Shown: piece by piece, positions 32,835-42,987 of the stretch
How positions within the stretch are numbered: position 1 is the first letter of the stretch
How the letters are laid out: every line of letters starts with the position of its first letter
DNA from: Lichina pygmaea
Lineage: Eukaryota; Ascomycota; Lichinomycetes; Lichinales; Lichinaceae
Direction: 5' to 3'
Length of the DNA stretch: 64,000 nt
Assembly (NCBI GenBank): GCA_963422465.1
Contig: OY730169.1
Location: 2,480,001 to 2,544,000, forward strand
Translations under genes and position numbers: made by a program
The notes under the pieces: generated by a model
Told to the model about the DNA's origin: nothing
Seen by the model: the letters and a program-made list of their open reading frames with translations, nothing else
Databases searched by the model: none

Positions 32835-34670
32835 CCCCCCCTCGCGGCCACCCCCCCCCTCACGGCCACCCTAAGCGACTATTTTTACGACATCAACTTT
32901 TCTACAGAATTTTTGGCTGACACTGTGTTTTATTGTCTAGAGAAGATACTGCGAGCACATCTGATCAAACTCGACCTCCTGATTCTGCCTGGCTACCGTG
33001 TCGACTGGATTTACAGCCTGGTACCACTCCCTGGTGGCCTCAAGTGCTGGGGTCTTGACAAAGCGATTGTTTGAATTGGGGTGGACTTTCTGACACTTCG
33101 GTGGACGTAATGTCTTGATCTCAAGTTCTAGGTAGTCAATCCGACGTTGCTGCAGCTCGACCTCGTGGTTTTGGCGGTCCAGGCACTTTCCAACTGACCA
33201 AAAGAGAGCCCTGGCTGAGGGGTCTCTCATGCCAATTTTGTCCATGGATTCTCAGAGTTGACGATGCCCCTTTGGTGTTGGGAATACCAGCTGCGATGCT
33301 TGGGATGTGTTCTCGGGATGCTCAGGTTCCATTTGCGGGGTCCTAGGGTGTGCCTGGACTTCTGCTGGCTGTGGTGGATCCTCCGCAATAACAAATCTGC
33401 TCTGCAATGCCTTCTGACAGCTTGGTGGCCATAACCCAGTATGTCACCACCCAGCAACAATGTTTGAGCTGCTGAAAGCCTTCTTCTGTGCCTTCTGGTA
33501 CAGAATTAGGAACATGGGCTTCCCAATAGCTCTGGCAGCTGATCTTTTGATGAAATCATCAAGGAATGTCCGGTACACCTGCTTCAGACTTGAAAACACA
33601 CCAACATCAAGAGGCTGGAGGACATGGGAGGTGTGAGCTGGCAGGTACAGCAGGTGGATGTTGTTGTAGTAGCAGGTGTACTGGAATGCATCAGTCTCAT
33701 GGCTAACATGGCCATCTAGAACAAGTAATTGTGTTTCTTTGCCAGGACCTGCCCCAGATTGAGGGATAAAGCAGTTTTCCAGCCAACCCTGAGCAATACC
33801 ACAGTCAATGAAGCCATTGTCCTGTGCCTTGAAGTGCCATCTCTGCATTCCAGACTGATCATCAGGAAACCACTGTCTCTGTACAGACTTCCCCTTGAAA
33901 ATAACAAGAGGATCAATGCACTGTCCAGTGGTGTTGATGCACTCAACAATTGTAGTCCATGTACAACAGGTAGGAGTACTCAGACACTCAGTCTTTTTCT
34001 CCCACCCTGTCAAGACCTTTCCAGAGTAGGCCATGCCTTCCATGAGGCCTGTCTCATCCATGTTGTACTGGAACTGGGGTGCGATACTTGAGATCTTTGG
34101 ATGTGCCATCATCTCAAAAAACAGCTTTATATTAGCTTCTGAGGCACCATTCTTCCTGATCTGATCAAGCGGAACTGCTTTCAGAGACTTAACCTCTGGG
34201 TTCCGTCGCAAGAAGTTCTCAATCCAATGCTTTCCCAGAGGTTTATCATCCCCTCCAGCTTTGAGCAGTTTCTCAGCAAAATGAGCAAGCTGTTGATGCC
34301 GGGGTGCAAAGCCTAGTGAGGCTCGGAGGAGGACCCAGTCTCGCAGACTGGATTCCTGGTCTAGGGAGAGCCTTTGGCAACTCTGGTTGAAGACTGATCG
34401 CGCGTCTCGCCCACGCAATTGGGCTCGGAGGGTGGTGCGAGGGATCCCCCAGGTTTTGGCGGCAGAAGCAACTGGCATTCCATTAGAAGTAGCTGACAGC
34501 GCGTTCTGAAGGTCCTCGGTCGTGTACGAAGGCATGCTGAATCAATTGAGCCACTTAGAAATCTGGATACTTGATTTTTGGAGATGCTACGACGTGTTGT
34601 TGATGGAAGAGTCGCGTGGATTTGTCGCTTGGTAGGGTGGCCGTGAGGGGGGGGTGGCCGTGAGGGGGGG
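32835..34670 (-). mobile_element. Second pogo-like DNA transposon (~1.84 kb)
   Basis: The ends are inverted copies, each with two direct copies of a CCCCCCCTCRCGGCCACC motif followed by CTAAGCGAC or CTACCAAGCGAC. The right end is followed by TA (34671-34672); the left has GA in that place, so the left duplication is mutated or the boundary is a base or two off. Inside is one minus-strand transposase with two in-frame TGA codons. It is a different family from the 9287-23948 transposon. Confidence 0.85.
32937..34535 (-). pseudogene. Pogo/Fot1-like transposase with two in-frame TGA codons
   Basis: It starts M-P-S-Y-T-T-E-D-L at 34535, with a psq-type helix-turn-helix (A-A-K-T-W-G-I-P-R-T-T-L) and a CENP-B-type DNA-binding segment. 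The DDE_1 domain keeps all three Asp: Y-N-M-D-E-T-G, L-V-L-D-G-H-V-S-H and Q-P-L-D-V-G-V-F. TGA occurs at 33444-33446 (A-G-W-*-H-T-G-L-W-P) and again just before M-D-K-I-G-M (33245). At both places Arg fits the family, so CGA-to-TGA is likely. The frame is otherwise continuous for about 530 codons, ending with a C-terminal coiled-coil part (L-Q-Q-R-R-I-D-Y-L-E-L-E-I). Confidence 0.85.
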
Positions 34671-35384
34671 TACGACCTTAGTTGTGGCCTCGTGTGACCT
34701 GCCCACATTCCAGGCGCCCAGTCACCAACAAGTCCTGACAGGTACCGTACAGTATAGGATCAGAAGAGAATAGAAGGTTCTGACATGACAAGGACAGCAC
34801 CCACAGCTGCCACCGTGACCACCAAGACAGTTCTCTCTCGTCTCCGTGGAAGAGAGAAGTTGTTGTTGTCGAATCAGTCATGCTATAGATCAGAATCGGC
34901 AGTCTTCTCTACCTATCAGAACTAACATCTGATGTTAAGAGGGCGGAGGCCTGGCGGTGGCTGGTCGGAGCCGGGTTGGAGGCAACAGAGCCCTCTCTAG
35001 AGTTTTGGCGTACCGTAGCAGTGTGACAGGTACGGTACCGGTACGGTAGAGAGAAGAAGGCAGTCCTCTGGGCCCTAGGAGGTACTACTAGGGGCAGTGG
35101 GACTGAGTCGGGGGCAGGGCCATAGGGCGCCTGCAGGTAGATGCGTAGATTGATCGCTGAGGATCCTAATCCTCAGCGAGAAGCTGCGAAGTAGGAGCTG
35201 CTAAGCTAAGCAGCTGACTAAGTGCGGTCAGGTGACGTGGGGTGGCTCGGTCGCTCGTGACATCTGATCAGCGTCAGTGAACATCACTCATCACCTGTTC
35301 TCTGTTCTCGGACTGCACCAGGCTCTCTGGAACCTGATCCTTGAGTTTTGTTCTCTACTGTTGGCAGTTAGCAGACCAGCTGTT

Positions 35385-35424
<40 letters not shown>

Positions 35425-36047
35425 GCCCCCCTCCACACAGCTTTGAAACCCAACTTGTGAAGCCAGACATGCAAAATGTCGAGACAGTGGAACCTGTGGT
35501 TAGAAAGTGGACGACTTGATGTTTTGGTTCCCGGTTGTGATCTTCTCCATCATATTCATCCATCGTGGTATTGGTTTGTTGTTGTGGTGTTGGCTTGTTG
35601 TAGTGGCATTCATCATTGTCATGGCTATCATGGTGATACTGTACCTGTCATCGTCATGGCATTTATCGTCGTGGCGTTCATTGTCATAGCTATCGTTGTC
35701 ATGGCTATCATCCTCGTGGCTCTCTTGAGTCCCTTGAGTGGTACATCACCCATAGACCTCTTGGGCTGACAAGTACGTAATTACTCACAGTTTGATAACA
35801 TTGAATTTCAAGTTCATGACCCACTCAACTAGGGATTGGTCAGTCGTCGTCGTCGTGCAAAGTCACTATCGCATTTCGGATAGGGGCTGTAAGCTACTTC
35901 TCCACTAGCCTGCTTTCTCATACTTCTGCACTTCCTCATCTACTTCCCTCCTTCCCTACTTGCTTGACCGGCACCCCACCAGTATCTCCAGACGCCGCTG
36001 GCGGCGCCGTCTCCTCTTCCTCCTCCTCTGTACCTAGAGGAGCGGCA
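34671..36047. other. Intergenic with CT microsatellite
   Basis: Contains a (CT)n run (35389-35422), GTAC-rich bits near 35030-35050, and a simple valine/isoleucine-coding repeat region (about 35570-35730) that gives a hydrophobic open frame but no recognisable family. No gene is supported. Confidence 0.5.
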
Positions 36048-37787
36048 TCAACCACCGTTGACACTGTCGACTCCATTCGTTCCGTTCGTTCCGTTCGTCA
36101 TCCCCTTCTTCGATCCATCACCGCCCCCGGCCATGGCGACGCGCTCGTTCGGGACGCAGTGGGTCATCTTGAGACCCTTGACGTCGCGCACGCCGTTCTT
36201 GCCGAGGCGCTTGAGCCGGGCGCGATCCTCGTCCGTGAGGGTTTGCGACGGCAGCGGCTTAAGCGACTGCACGCGCTCGGGCTTGATGCCGAGGCCGTCG
36301 CCGACCCTCAGTCCCAACTCGTCGTCGACCAGCAGCAGGTGCCACACCATGCGCTCCTGCACCGCCGGCGCCGCCTCGCCGATGTTCGTGACGAAGTTGT
36401 CGACCAGGTCGTCCTGCTCCCACCGCTGCATCAGCTGGAACCGCTGACCCGCCTGCTTATAGTCGTTCGTCCGCGAGATGCCTTTGCGCGTGGGCCGGTC
36501 CGACACGGTCGGCCCAACCTCCTCCGGCCCTGGCTGGCTGGCCTCGTGCAGGCCGCCGGTGATCGAGGGCTCGTAGTTGACGTGCAAGTTGGGTCCGACC
36601 TCGTCGTTGCGGTAAGACATCGGACCGCCCTGCTGGTTGGTGGCGACGACGCCCTTGGCGTGCTTGGGATGATTCACGGGCAGGTGCTGGTAGTTCGGTC
36701 CGACACGGTAGCGCTGCGTGTCCGAGTACGAGAAGGTGCGGCCGGTGAGCATCTTGTCCTCGGAGAAGTCGAGCCCGTCGACGACGACGCCGGCGCCAAA
36801 GGCAACCTGCTCGTTCTCGTTGAAGTGGTTGTCGACGTTGCGGGTCAGGACCATCTTGCCCACGGGCCGGATGGGGAACTCGTCCTCGGGCCAGACTTTG
36901 GTGTCGTCGAGCGGGTCAAAGTCGAGCTCGGGGTGCTCGTCGTCGCTCATCATCTGCACCTGCAGCTCCCACTCCGGGTGTTCGCCCCGTGCGATGGCGT
37001 CGTATATGTCCTTGGAGGCGTGTCCGAGATCGGTGCCCTGGATAACGTGCGCGTCTTCCTCCGTCAGGCACTTGACCCCGACCTTCGGGCTCCAGTGGTA
37101 CTTGATGAGCACGGTCTGACCGTCGGCGTTCACCCAGCGGTACGTGTTGACGCCGAAGCCCTGCATGTGTCGGTAGTTGGCCGGAATGCCGCGCGGGCTG
37201 AAGAGGTTGATGAGCATGTGCATCGATTCAGGCGTCTGCGACATGAAGTCGAAGATGCGACCGGGCTCCTGGCGGAAGGTGATGGGATCGGGCTTGAGGG
37301 CGTGAATGACATCGGGGAACTTGATGGCATCGCGGACGAAGAAGACGGCCATGTTGTTGCCGACGAGGTCCCAGTTGCCGTCCTCGGTGTAGAACTTGAC
37401 GGCGAAGCCGCGCGGGTCGCGCGCGACTTCGGACGAATCCCGGCCGCCGATGACGGTCGAGAAGCGTACGGCGACCTCGGTCTTCTTCCCAGGCTCCTGG
37501 AAGAGCTTCGCGCGCGTATGCGTGGATATCGGCTCGTCGCCGACCTTGCCGTACGCCTCGAAGTGGCCATAGGCGAGGAAACCGCGGGCGTGGACGACCC
37601 GCTCGGGGATCCGCTCGCGGTCAAAGTGGCTGACCTTCTCCAAGAACTGGTAATTCTCCAGGGTCGCTGGGCCCCTCTGGCCGATGGAGCGGTGGTTCCG
37701 GTTGTCGTGGACGGGGTGGCCCTGACGCGTGGTCAAGACCGGCCGGTCATCGCCGGCCACCGAAGGCTGAGCTGCTGCACCAGTCAT
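36048..37787 (-). CDS. Heme catalase (579 aa)
   Basis: Converts hydrogen peroxide to water and oxygen. Active-site residues are in place: distal His66 in R-V-V-H-A-R-G, distal Asn in V-G-N-N-M-A-V-F-F (144-145), and the heme-ligand Tyr354 in G-R-T-F-S-Y-S-D-T-Q-R. The core runs to about residue 500, and the C-terminus ends in a simple Thr-Asn-Gly repeat (T-N-G-T-N-G-T-N-G). There is no signal peptide and no C-terminal SKL-type peroxisomal signal, so a cytosolic location is likely. The size fits the small-subunit catalases rather than the ~700-aa large type. It is intronless, with start M-T-G-A-A-A-Q. The other strand is open along most of this gene, which I take as a codon-usage effect. Confidence 0.95.
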   Translation of the reverse strand: MTGAAAQPSVAGDDRPVLTTRQGHPVHDNRNHRSIGQRGPATLENYQFLEKVSHFDRERIPERVVHARGFLAYGHFEAYGKVGDEPISTHTRAKLFQEPGKKTEVAVRFSTVIGGRDSSEVARDPRGFAVKFYTEDGNWDLVGNNMAVFFVRDAIKFPDVIHALKPDPITFRQEPGRIFDFMSQTPESMHMLINLFSPRGIPANYRHMQGFGVNTYRWVNADGQTVLIKYHWSPKVGVKCLTEEDAHVIQGTDLGHASKDIYDAIARGEHPEWELQVQMMSDDEHPELDFDPLDDTKVWPEDEFPIRPVGKMVLTRNVDNHFNENEQVAFGAGVVVDGLDFSEDKMLTGRTFSYSDTQRYRVGPNYQHLPVNHPKHAKGVVATNQQGGPMSYRNDEVGPNLHVNYEPSITGGLHEASQPGPEEVGPTVSDRPTRKGISRTNDYKQAGQRFQLMQRWEQDDLVDNFVTNIGEAAPAVQERMVWHLLLVDDELGLRVGDGLGIKPERVQSLKPLPSQTLTDEDRARLKRLGKNGVRDVKGLKMTHCVPNERVAMAGGGDGSKKGMTNGTNGTNGVDSVNGG

Positions 37788-38323
37788 TTTGAAAATTACA
37801 CGCGGTGATGGCTGTCTTTTGGATCCGTAATATCAGTCGATTCAAGTGGAGCGGTCGGTTTTTATATAATATATCGATGACATCATATTTGTCGTCGCCA
37901 ATCTTCACATGACGAGAACGGAAATTCTGACGCGTAGATACAGTACGTACGTACTCGAGGGAGGTGTCCAATCAGAAGCTCTCGATTACTAAGCTGCACC
38001 AACGGCCCAAGCAGCCCTCGGAAGTTCACTGGCGTCATCGTTCTCTTGGGTCTGCTCATCAAATCCTAGTGGCCGTTGAACCGCTTACAGCCAGAAGTTC
38101 AGTGCCATACGTTTTACCGGCAGAAGTAGACGTCCCAAGCGTACGTAACGTACAGCACGTGGAACACCACCGGGTCCGTCTAGTATATGAAGCCCCTGTA
38201 TCCCTGTATACACATCCAGAATCTGTCTGGCATGCCTCCCGCTCGAGGCAGTAGCGCGTCGAAGAAGGACCAGGACCCGCGCCACGATAGCCGGGATGGC
38301 CGACTTTCAGTGTCGCTGTCTAC

Positions 38324-39419
38324 TCATGCGCCGTCCTCCTCGACACTCACCACGGCAAAGTAGCCCTTGTTCTCGACCACGCCGCGATCTCGTACGACGG
38401 CCGTGTACTTGACGACCCATTGCGGCTCGATTCGGCCGGCCGGCACGCCGGGCTCGGTCGAGCCTTCGCTGGAAACGACGCCAACACCGCCGTCGCCGTC
38501 GCCCAACAGCTCTCGCGAAGCGCCCGGCGGGAGGATGTTGGACCAGTCGTTGTGCGCCAGCAGTTCGATCTGCTCCCTCTTGGCGAAGCTCACCAGCGAT
38601 CGCGGGACGGTGCAGCAGTCCCGCACGTTGATCTGGTTGACCGACGGCCGGACTTTGGTGTGCCGGAGAAACTCTTCCATCCTCCGGCTGTTGAACTCGG
38701 CCACGCCGAGGCGGCCGACGATGCCCTGCGCATGCAGCTTCTCGGCCGTCCGCCAGGTCTTGACCGTGGTAGCCATGTCCTCGACGGTGGCGACGCCGGC
38801 GACGGCAGCAGCAGCATCGTACGGGGCTCTGCTGCCCTTGACCGTGCTTCCTCCGCAATCGCGGCGGCCGCCGCCGTTCTCGCGCTCCTCGTCCGAGTTG
38901 AAGACGACACCAGGAAAGGAGAGGATGAGCAGGTCTATCGACGGCACGCCGAGCTCCTTCAGGACCAGGTCGATGGCGTCTTTGGTCTGCATGCACCGTA
39001 GCGACGGACTCACGTCCGGAAGGAAGAACAACTTGACGGTGATGTCGTATTGGGACCGCTCCTCGGCCAACCCGGAGAGCGACCAGTCGATGACGGGGAC
39101 GTACATGGTCGAATCCTCGCGGGACGTCCAAGTCTGCGGCGGTGGTCGTTTCGACAGGCCACTCGGCCCAGGCGATCTCTGGTCATCGTGTGAGGACGGC
39201 CTGTCTGGTAGCTGTGCGTCCTCCTGGGCCGCGACGATGTTGGCACGGAGCGAGGCGGTCAGCTCGACACTCGATCGCTCGGCGGCGTGTCGGCGGATGA
39301 TCGAGGGACCGGCATGGACAATGTTTCTACGAGCAGGCACAGGTCAGAATCACCTTGGTGGGGCACCGTTGCTAGTAAGGGGGCAGCACTCACGACGTGG
39401 AAAGCACTAGTCTCGTCAT
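38324..39419 (-). CDS. Glutamate-cysteine ligase regulatory (modifier) subunit, GCLM-like, 342 aa
   Basis: Exons 39394-39419 (26 nt, M-T-R-L-V-L-S-T-S) and 38324-39326, with a 67-bp intron. The joined start M-T-R-L-V-L-S-T-S-N-I-V-H-A-G-P-S-I-I-R-R matches the fungal family start. It has an aldo/keto-reductase fold related to GCLM, with G-V-A-E-F-N-S-R-R-M, then S-V-N-Q-I-N-V-R-D-C-C and F-A-K-R-E-Q-I-E-L-L-A-H-N-D. In the family this subunit binds the catalytic ligase and tunes glutathione synthesis; it is not itself an enzyme. A Ser/Gly/Arg-rich insert (about residues 155-180) is a local peculiarity. The 26-nt first exon decides the start: the in-frame ATG at 39340 lies in the intron. Confidence 0.85.
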
Positions 39420-40304
39420 CTTGAAAGCTTCAGGTGTTGCTGATACGCCGAGGGGCGCGATGGGCGACTCGGACTCGTCAACTGTCTAGGTGCCGCGGTT
39501 CGGGAGCGGTTCTACCGTCTCTTGGAGTGATGGGATGATGGAGGTTGGGTAAGATATTTTATGGAGGCACTCCGCTAGGCCAAAACTAGTCGTCGGAGTG
39601 CTGCAGCAGCATCCAGGTATGTTGGAGGTGGCGGTGTTTTCGAGCTACCGGGACTAGCGCTGACGATGTTCCTTCGTCTCCTATCCGTCGTCGCCGTCGT
39701 CGTCGACTTCTGGCAGATCCAAAGTACTCCGTTCCAAAAGCACGAAAGACGAGCAACGACGCATCAGCCCCGGACGGTGTTCCCGCCGATTGACGCCATT
39801 TGACCCCCGCTCCCCACAATCTGCGATATCGGCATAGGCATCGACAACGCCAACATCGTGGGGGGAGAAGTGGAGGTGGGCGAGGGAGAGAGAGATGGAA
39901 AGGGGGCACTGCGGAGAGGGAATGGGCCTTTTATATATCCTGATCGGACCCTTCATCTGGCCCCTCCGTGCGTGTGCAGGATTGTTTTCTGTTGCCGTTT
40001 GTTTCTTTCCCGATCATGGAGTGCTGAATACGGTGTTGGTTTTCATGGGCATTTGTCAGCTGTCAGATGCGATCCCCACCCCCGCAGTACTCGTATGCTA
40101 ATCTTGTCAGCCTTGACGGCGGTCTTCGGAACAGCCCGGGTCCCGAAAGTCACATGCTTTCCGGATCCGGCCGTGCCGGTCGAGGCTGCTGAGTCAGCAG
40201 TCGAGCTTAGCGTCACGTGAGCGTGTCTGTGGTAACGCTCCTGAGCCTGCGAGAGCAGGCTTCGCCGATGTACGGAGGAAAGCAGTATCAAGGGTCGACC
40301 TGGC
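39420..40304. other. Intergenic between GCLM and MET1
   Basis: Upstream of the GCLM start and downstream of the MET1 stop. Open frames here have no recognisable domain. Confidence 0.5.
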
Positions 40305-42196
40305 TTATATTCCTGGATCGAGCCCCTTGAAACCCTCCTCCACCACCCACCGCTGCTCGACCTGACAGAGTACGCGACACGACTCGCCGACGACGAGCAA
40401 GCCGGGCGGCCGGCTGCCTTCTTCTTCGACCGCCGCGCAGACGTACTCGAGCGAGGTCCGGATGACGCGTTGGTCCGGACAGCTGGCGCGTTCGATCACG
40501 GCGCAAGCGGCGCTGCCGGGCCATCGCCGTCGCGGTACCTCGCGCGGGTCTCGGCCTCGAGCGCCGTCACCGTTGGCCGGACCTCGTCCTTCTGCCTCGC
40601 CGTTGTGCGGGGCATCGCTGCGTGTGCGGTCGCCGCCGTCGGCGTCGGGCTCCGTCAACGACGCGACGAGCGCAGACAGACGGTGTAGAGCCATCAGGAA
40701 GACGACGGTCCGGGTAGGAACGTACTCGGGGGGGCCCGGCGCGGCCCCCCGGCGGCCGGTGCCAGTGCAGATGAGCACCTGATCTGCGACGGCGCGGTGC
40801 GTGGGCGGGATGCTGGCGAAGAGCGGCGCGCTGAGGCCGCTGGTGATGCCCGGGATGACGATGGCATCGTGGCCGTGCTCGCGGAAGAAGGCCTGTTCTT
40901 CGGCGCCCCGGCCGTACACGAACGGATCGCCCTGCTTCAGCCGCACCACGTTCTTGCCGGCCCGCACGCCGTCGAGACCCATGCGCAGCAGCTCGTCCTG
41001 CGCCTTGTCGGCGTTGCCGGGAAACTTCCTCGCGATGTGGACCGTCGCCCGTCGAGGGACCAGGTCCAGCACCGGCTCCGGCACGAGTTTGTCGGCCAGG
41101 ACCAGATCGGCCTTGAGGATGGCCTTGAGCGTCGCCGTGGTCAGCAGGTCCGGGTGACCGGGCCCGCTGCCGGCCAGCACGATGCGTCCACGACGCGGTC
41201 GGGCCGAGCCGTGGTCGGGTCCGTCGCTCGGGTCCGCCGCTCCCCGCTCGTCGTGGTAGCTGTGCAGGAGGCGCTCAACGTCGTCGTCGTCGATGGCCGC
41301 CAACCGGCCGAGCGGCCAGTACTCGCAGATCTGACCGAGCCAACGCATGCGTCGATGCCGGGCCGCGTCGCAGTCCTGAGCCGTGACGAGCTGGTTGAAG
41401 TCCGCCTTCTGCGCGCCCTCGTCGTCGTCGCCGTCCGGCTCCTGCGCGAGGTCGGCCGCGTAGTCCTCCTCCCAGATCCGTCTCCGGATCGTGCCTAGCC
41501 GTTCGCAGGCCGCGCCGAGCCGCGGAGGGAGAGCCGCCGCCACCTCCCGCCGTATGCGTGACGCTAGCTTGCAGCCTCTGCCCGAGGTCGTCACGCCGAT
41601 CTGCACCGGTCCGTCGCTGTAGCTCGAGAGCAACGTGAAAGTAGACAGATTCGGGGCGTCCGTGACGTTGACGGGGATCCGTAGCCGTCTGCACAGCGTC
41701 GAGATGCGTATGCCTGTTAAGAAACGAGCCATGAGCCGTTGTGCCTCGCATCATCGATGGGGCCTGCCTGTGCCCGTGCCTGCACCCGTGCCTGCCCCTG
41801 AGCGCGATCGACCCCGGGCGGACAGACGGACGGACGGAAGGACGGACGGACGGACGGACTTAGCGGATGAGTTCGTCCCAGGGTGACGAAGACAGCGTCG
41901 ACGACACGATCGACCTCCTCGCGTCCGAGCGTTCGCAGGTCGTCGTCGAGGAAATCACGCGGCAGTCGTTCGACCTGGCCGTCGTCGATCCGCTTCTGTA
42001 GTCCGTAATGTAGCGCGGCGTCCACAGGCGCGACCAGCTTCGGTCGGGCGCCGACCTCGACCGACCTCGCACAGCGCGCTCCCGCGAGCGGATTGGATCC
42101 GACGATGAGGTGCACGTGCGAGACCGAGTCCACCGCGGTCAAGAGCGCCGGGGACCGAGGCGGCGGTGGCGGTGGTGGTGGTGACGGCGGAGGCAT
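40305..42196 (-). CDS. MET1: Siroheme synthesis enzyme: uroporphyrinogen-III C-methyltransferase, MET1-type (581 aa)
   Basis: Exons 41860-42196 and 40305-41713, with a 146-bp intron. The N-terminal part resembles the Met8/CysG dehydrogenase-ferrochelatase fold (H-V-H-L-I-V-G-S-N-P-L-A-G near residue 27; L-C-R-R-L-R-I-P-V-N-V-T-D-A-P near 119; G-V-T-T-S-G-R-G-C-K-L-A). The C-terminal part is a SAM-dependent methyltransferase: V-L-A-G-S-G-P-G-H-P-D-L-L near 291, R-L-K-Q-G-D-P-F-V-Y-G-R-G-A-E-E, then P-G-I-T-S-G-L-S-A-P. It makes precorrin-2 for siroheme, the cofactor of sulfite and nitrite reductases. The last ~130 residues contain an Arg/Gly/Asp-rich insert. The intron donor (GTCCGT) sits at the edge of a GTCC repeat. 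ATG 42196 is followed by a poly-Pro stretch. Confidence 0.85.
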
Positions 42197-42987
42197 GAAC
42201 GTTGCTCAGTCCTCCTCGTCGTCCCTTTTCTGAGCGACCGTACCGGTAGCGGATGATGCTCGCTGAGGACGGCGACAACGACGACGATGATATCTCAGGC
42301 AACCTGGCCGATATATATCGGCGCAAGACTGACGAGAACGTCTCGCAACTAGGGTTCCCGTATCGTGTGACGCCATTTGTACGTATTATTACGTGCGACT
42401 CCCCGGGCACTTGTCGTCCTCGTCCTCGTCGTCGACGGATCTACCAGACCCTGTCGTAAGCCGTTCCCGTGGTTCTCTTCAGTTCGACGTCAGCTCTTCG
42501 GTCGCGCAACATGGCCACAGTACAGACGTACCCGTAGAGTGGCATGGTAGCTTGGATACGTTTAGCTCGTCGACTAGCGGCCGGGCTTTGAGGTCGGTGT
42601 GCAAGCGGGGTGTGCAAGTCTACATCCTTCAACGAAGAGACCGACGACACCCGAAGGCGGACCAAGGATGAATTTATTCGCCCCCAAGCCATGCCATGAG
42701 GGCGCATGCGAATGGGCTAGCCTACGTTCATCTCTTCCGACATGCCAAGAGGAGGTCGTAATCAACGACATTGAGGCAGATACGACAACACCTTGCCCCG
42801 TGACTTCTTAGCTTCGATGGTACTTTTGTCGGCAGGTCTGTCATCGAGACTGCGTGGAGAACAGTCTGGTCACTGACGACGGCTTCTATAATAGGAGGGG
42901 GAATTGATCATCCCGTCTAGGGTGCATCGGTCGTAGAGGTGGAAGGACGACTCGAGAGGCAGATGTCCGGGACATCGGGCATCCCAG
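42197..42987. other. Intergenic between BTA1 and MET1
   Basis: No supported gene. It holds the MET1 promoter side and the BTA1 3' flank. Confidence 0.5.

Noticed and set aside
35476-35769. Hydrophobic 97-codon frame that could be a small membrane protein
   Set aside because: It is generated by a simple GTCATGGCTATC-type repeat and has no conserved start context or family resemblance.
35964-37808. 614-codon plus-strand open frame opposite the catalase gene
   Set aside because: It mirrors the catalase codons (GC-rich third positions remove stops on the other strand), has no recognisable domain, and catalase is certain.
40797-41498. 233-codon plus-strand frame opposite MET1
   Set aside because: Same effect; the minus strand carries the conserved methyltransferase motifs.
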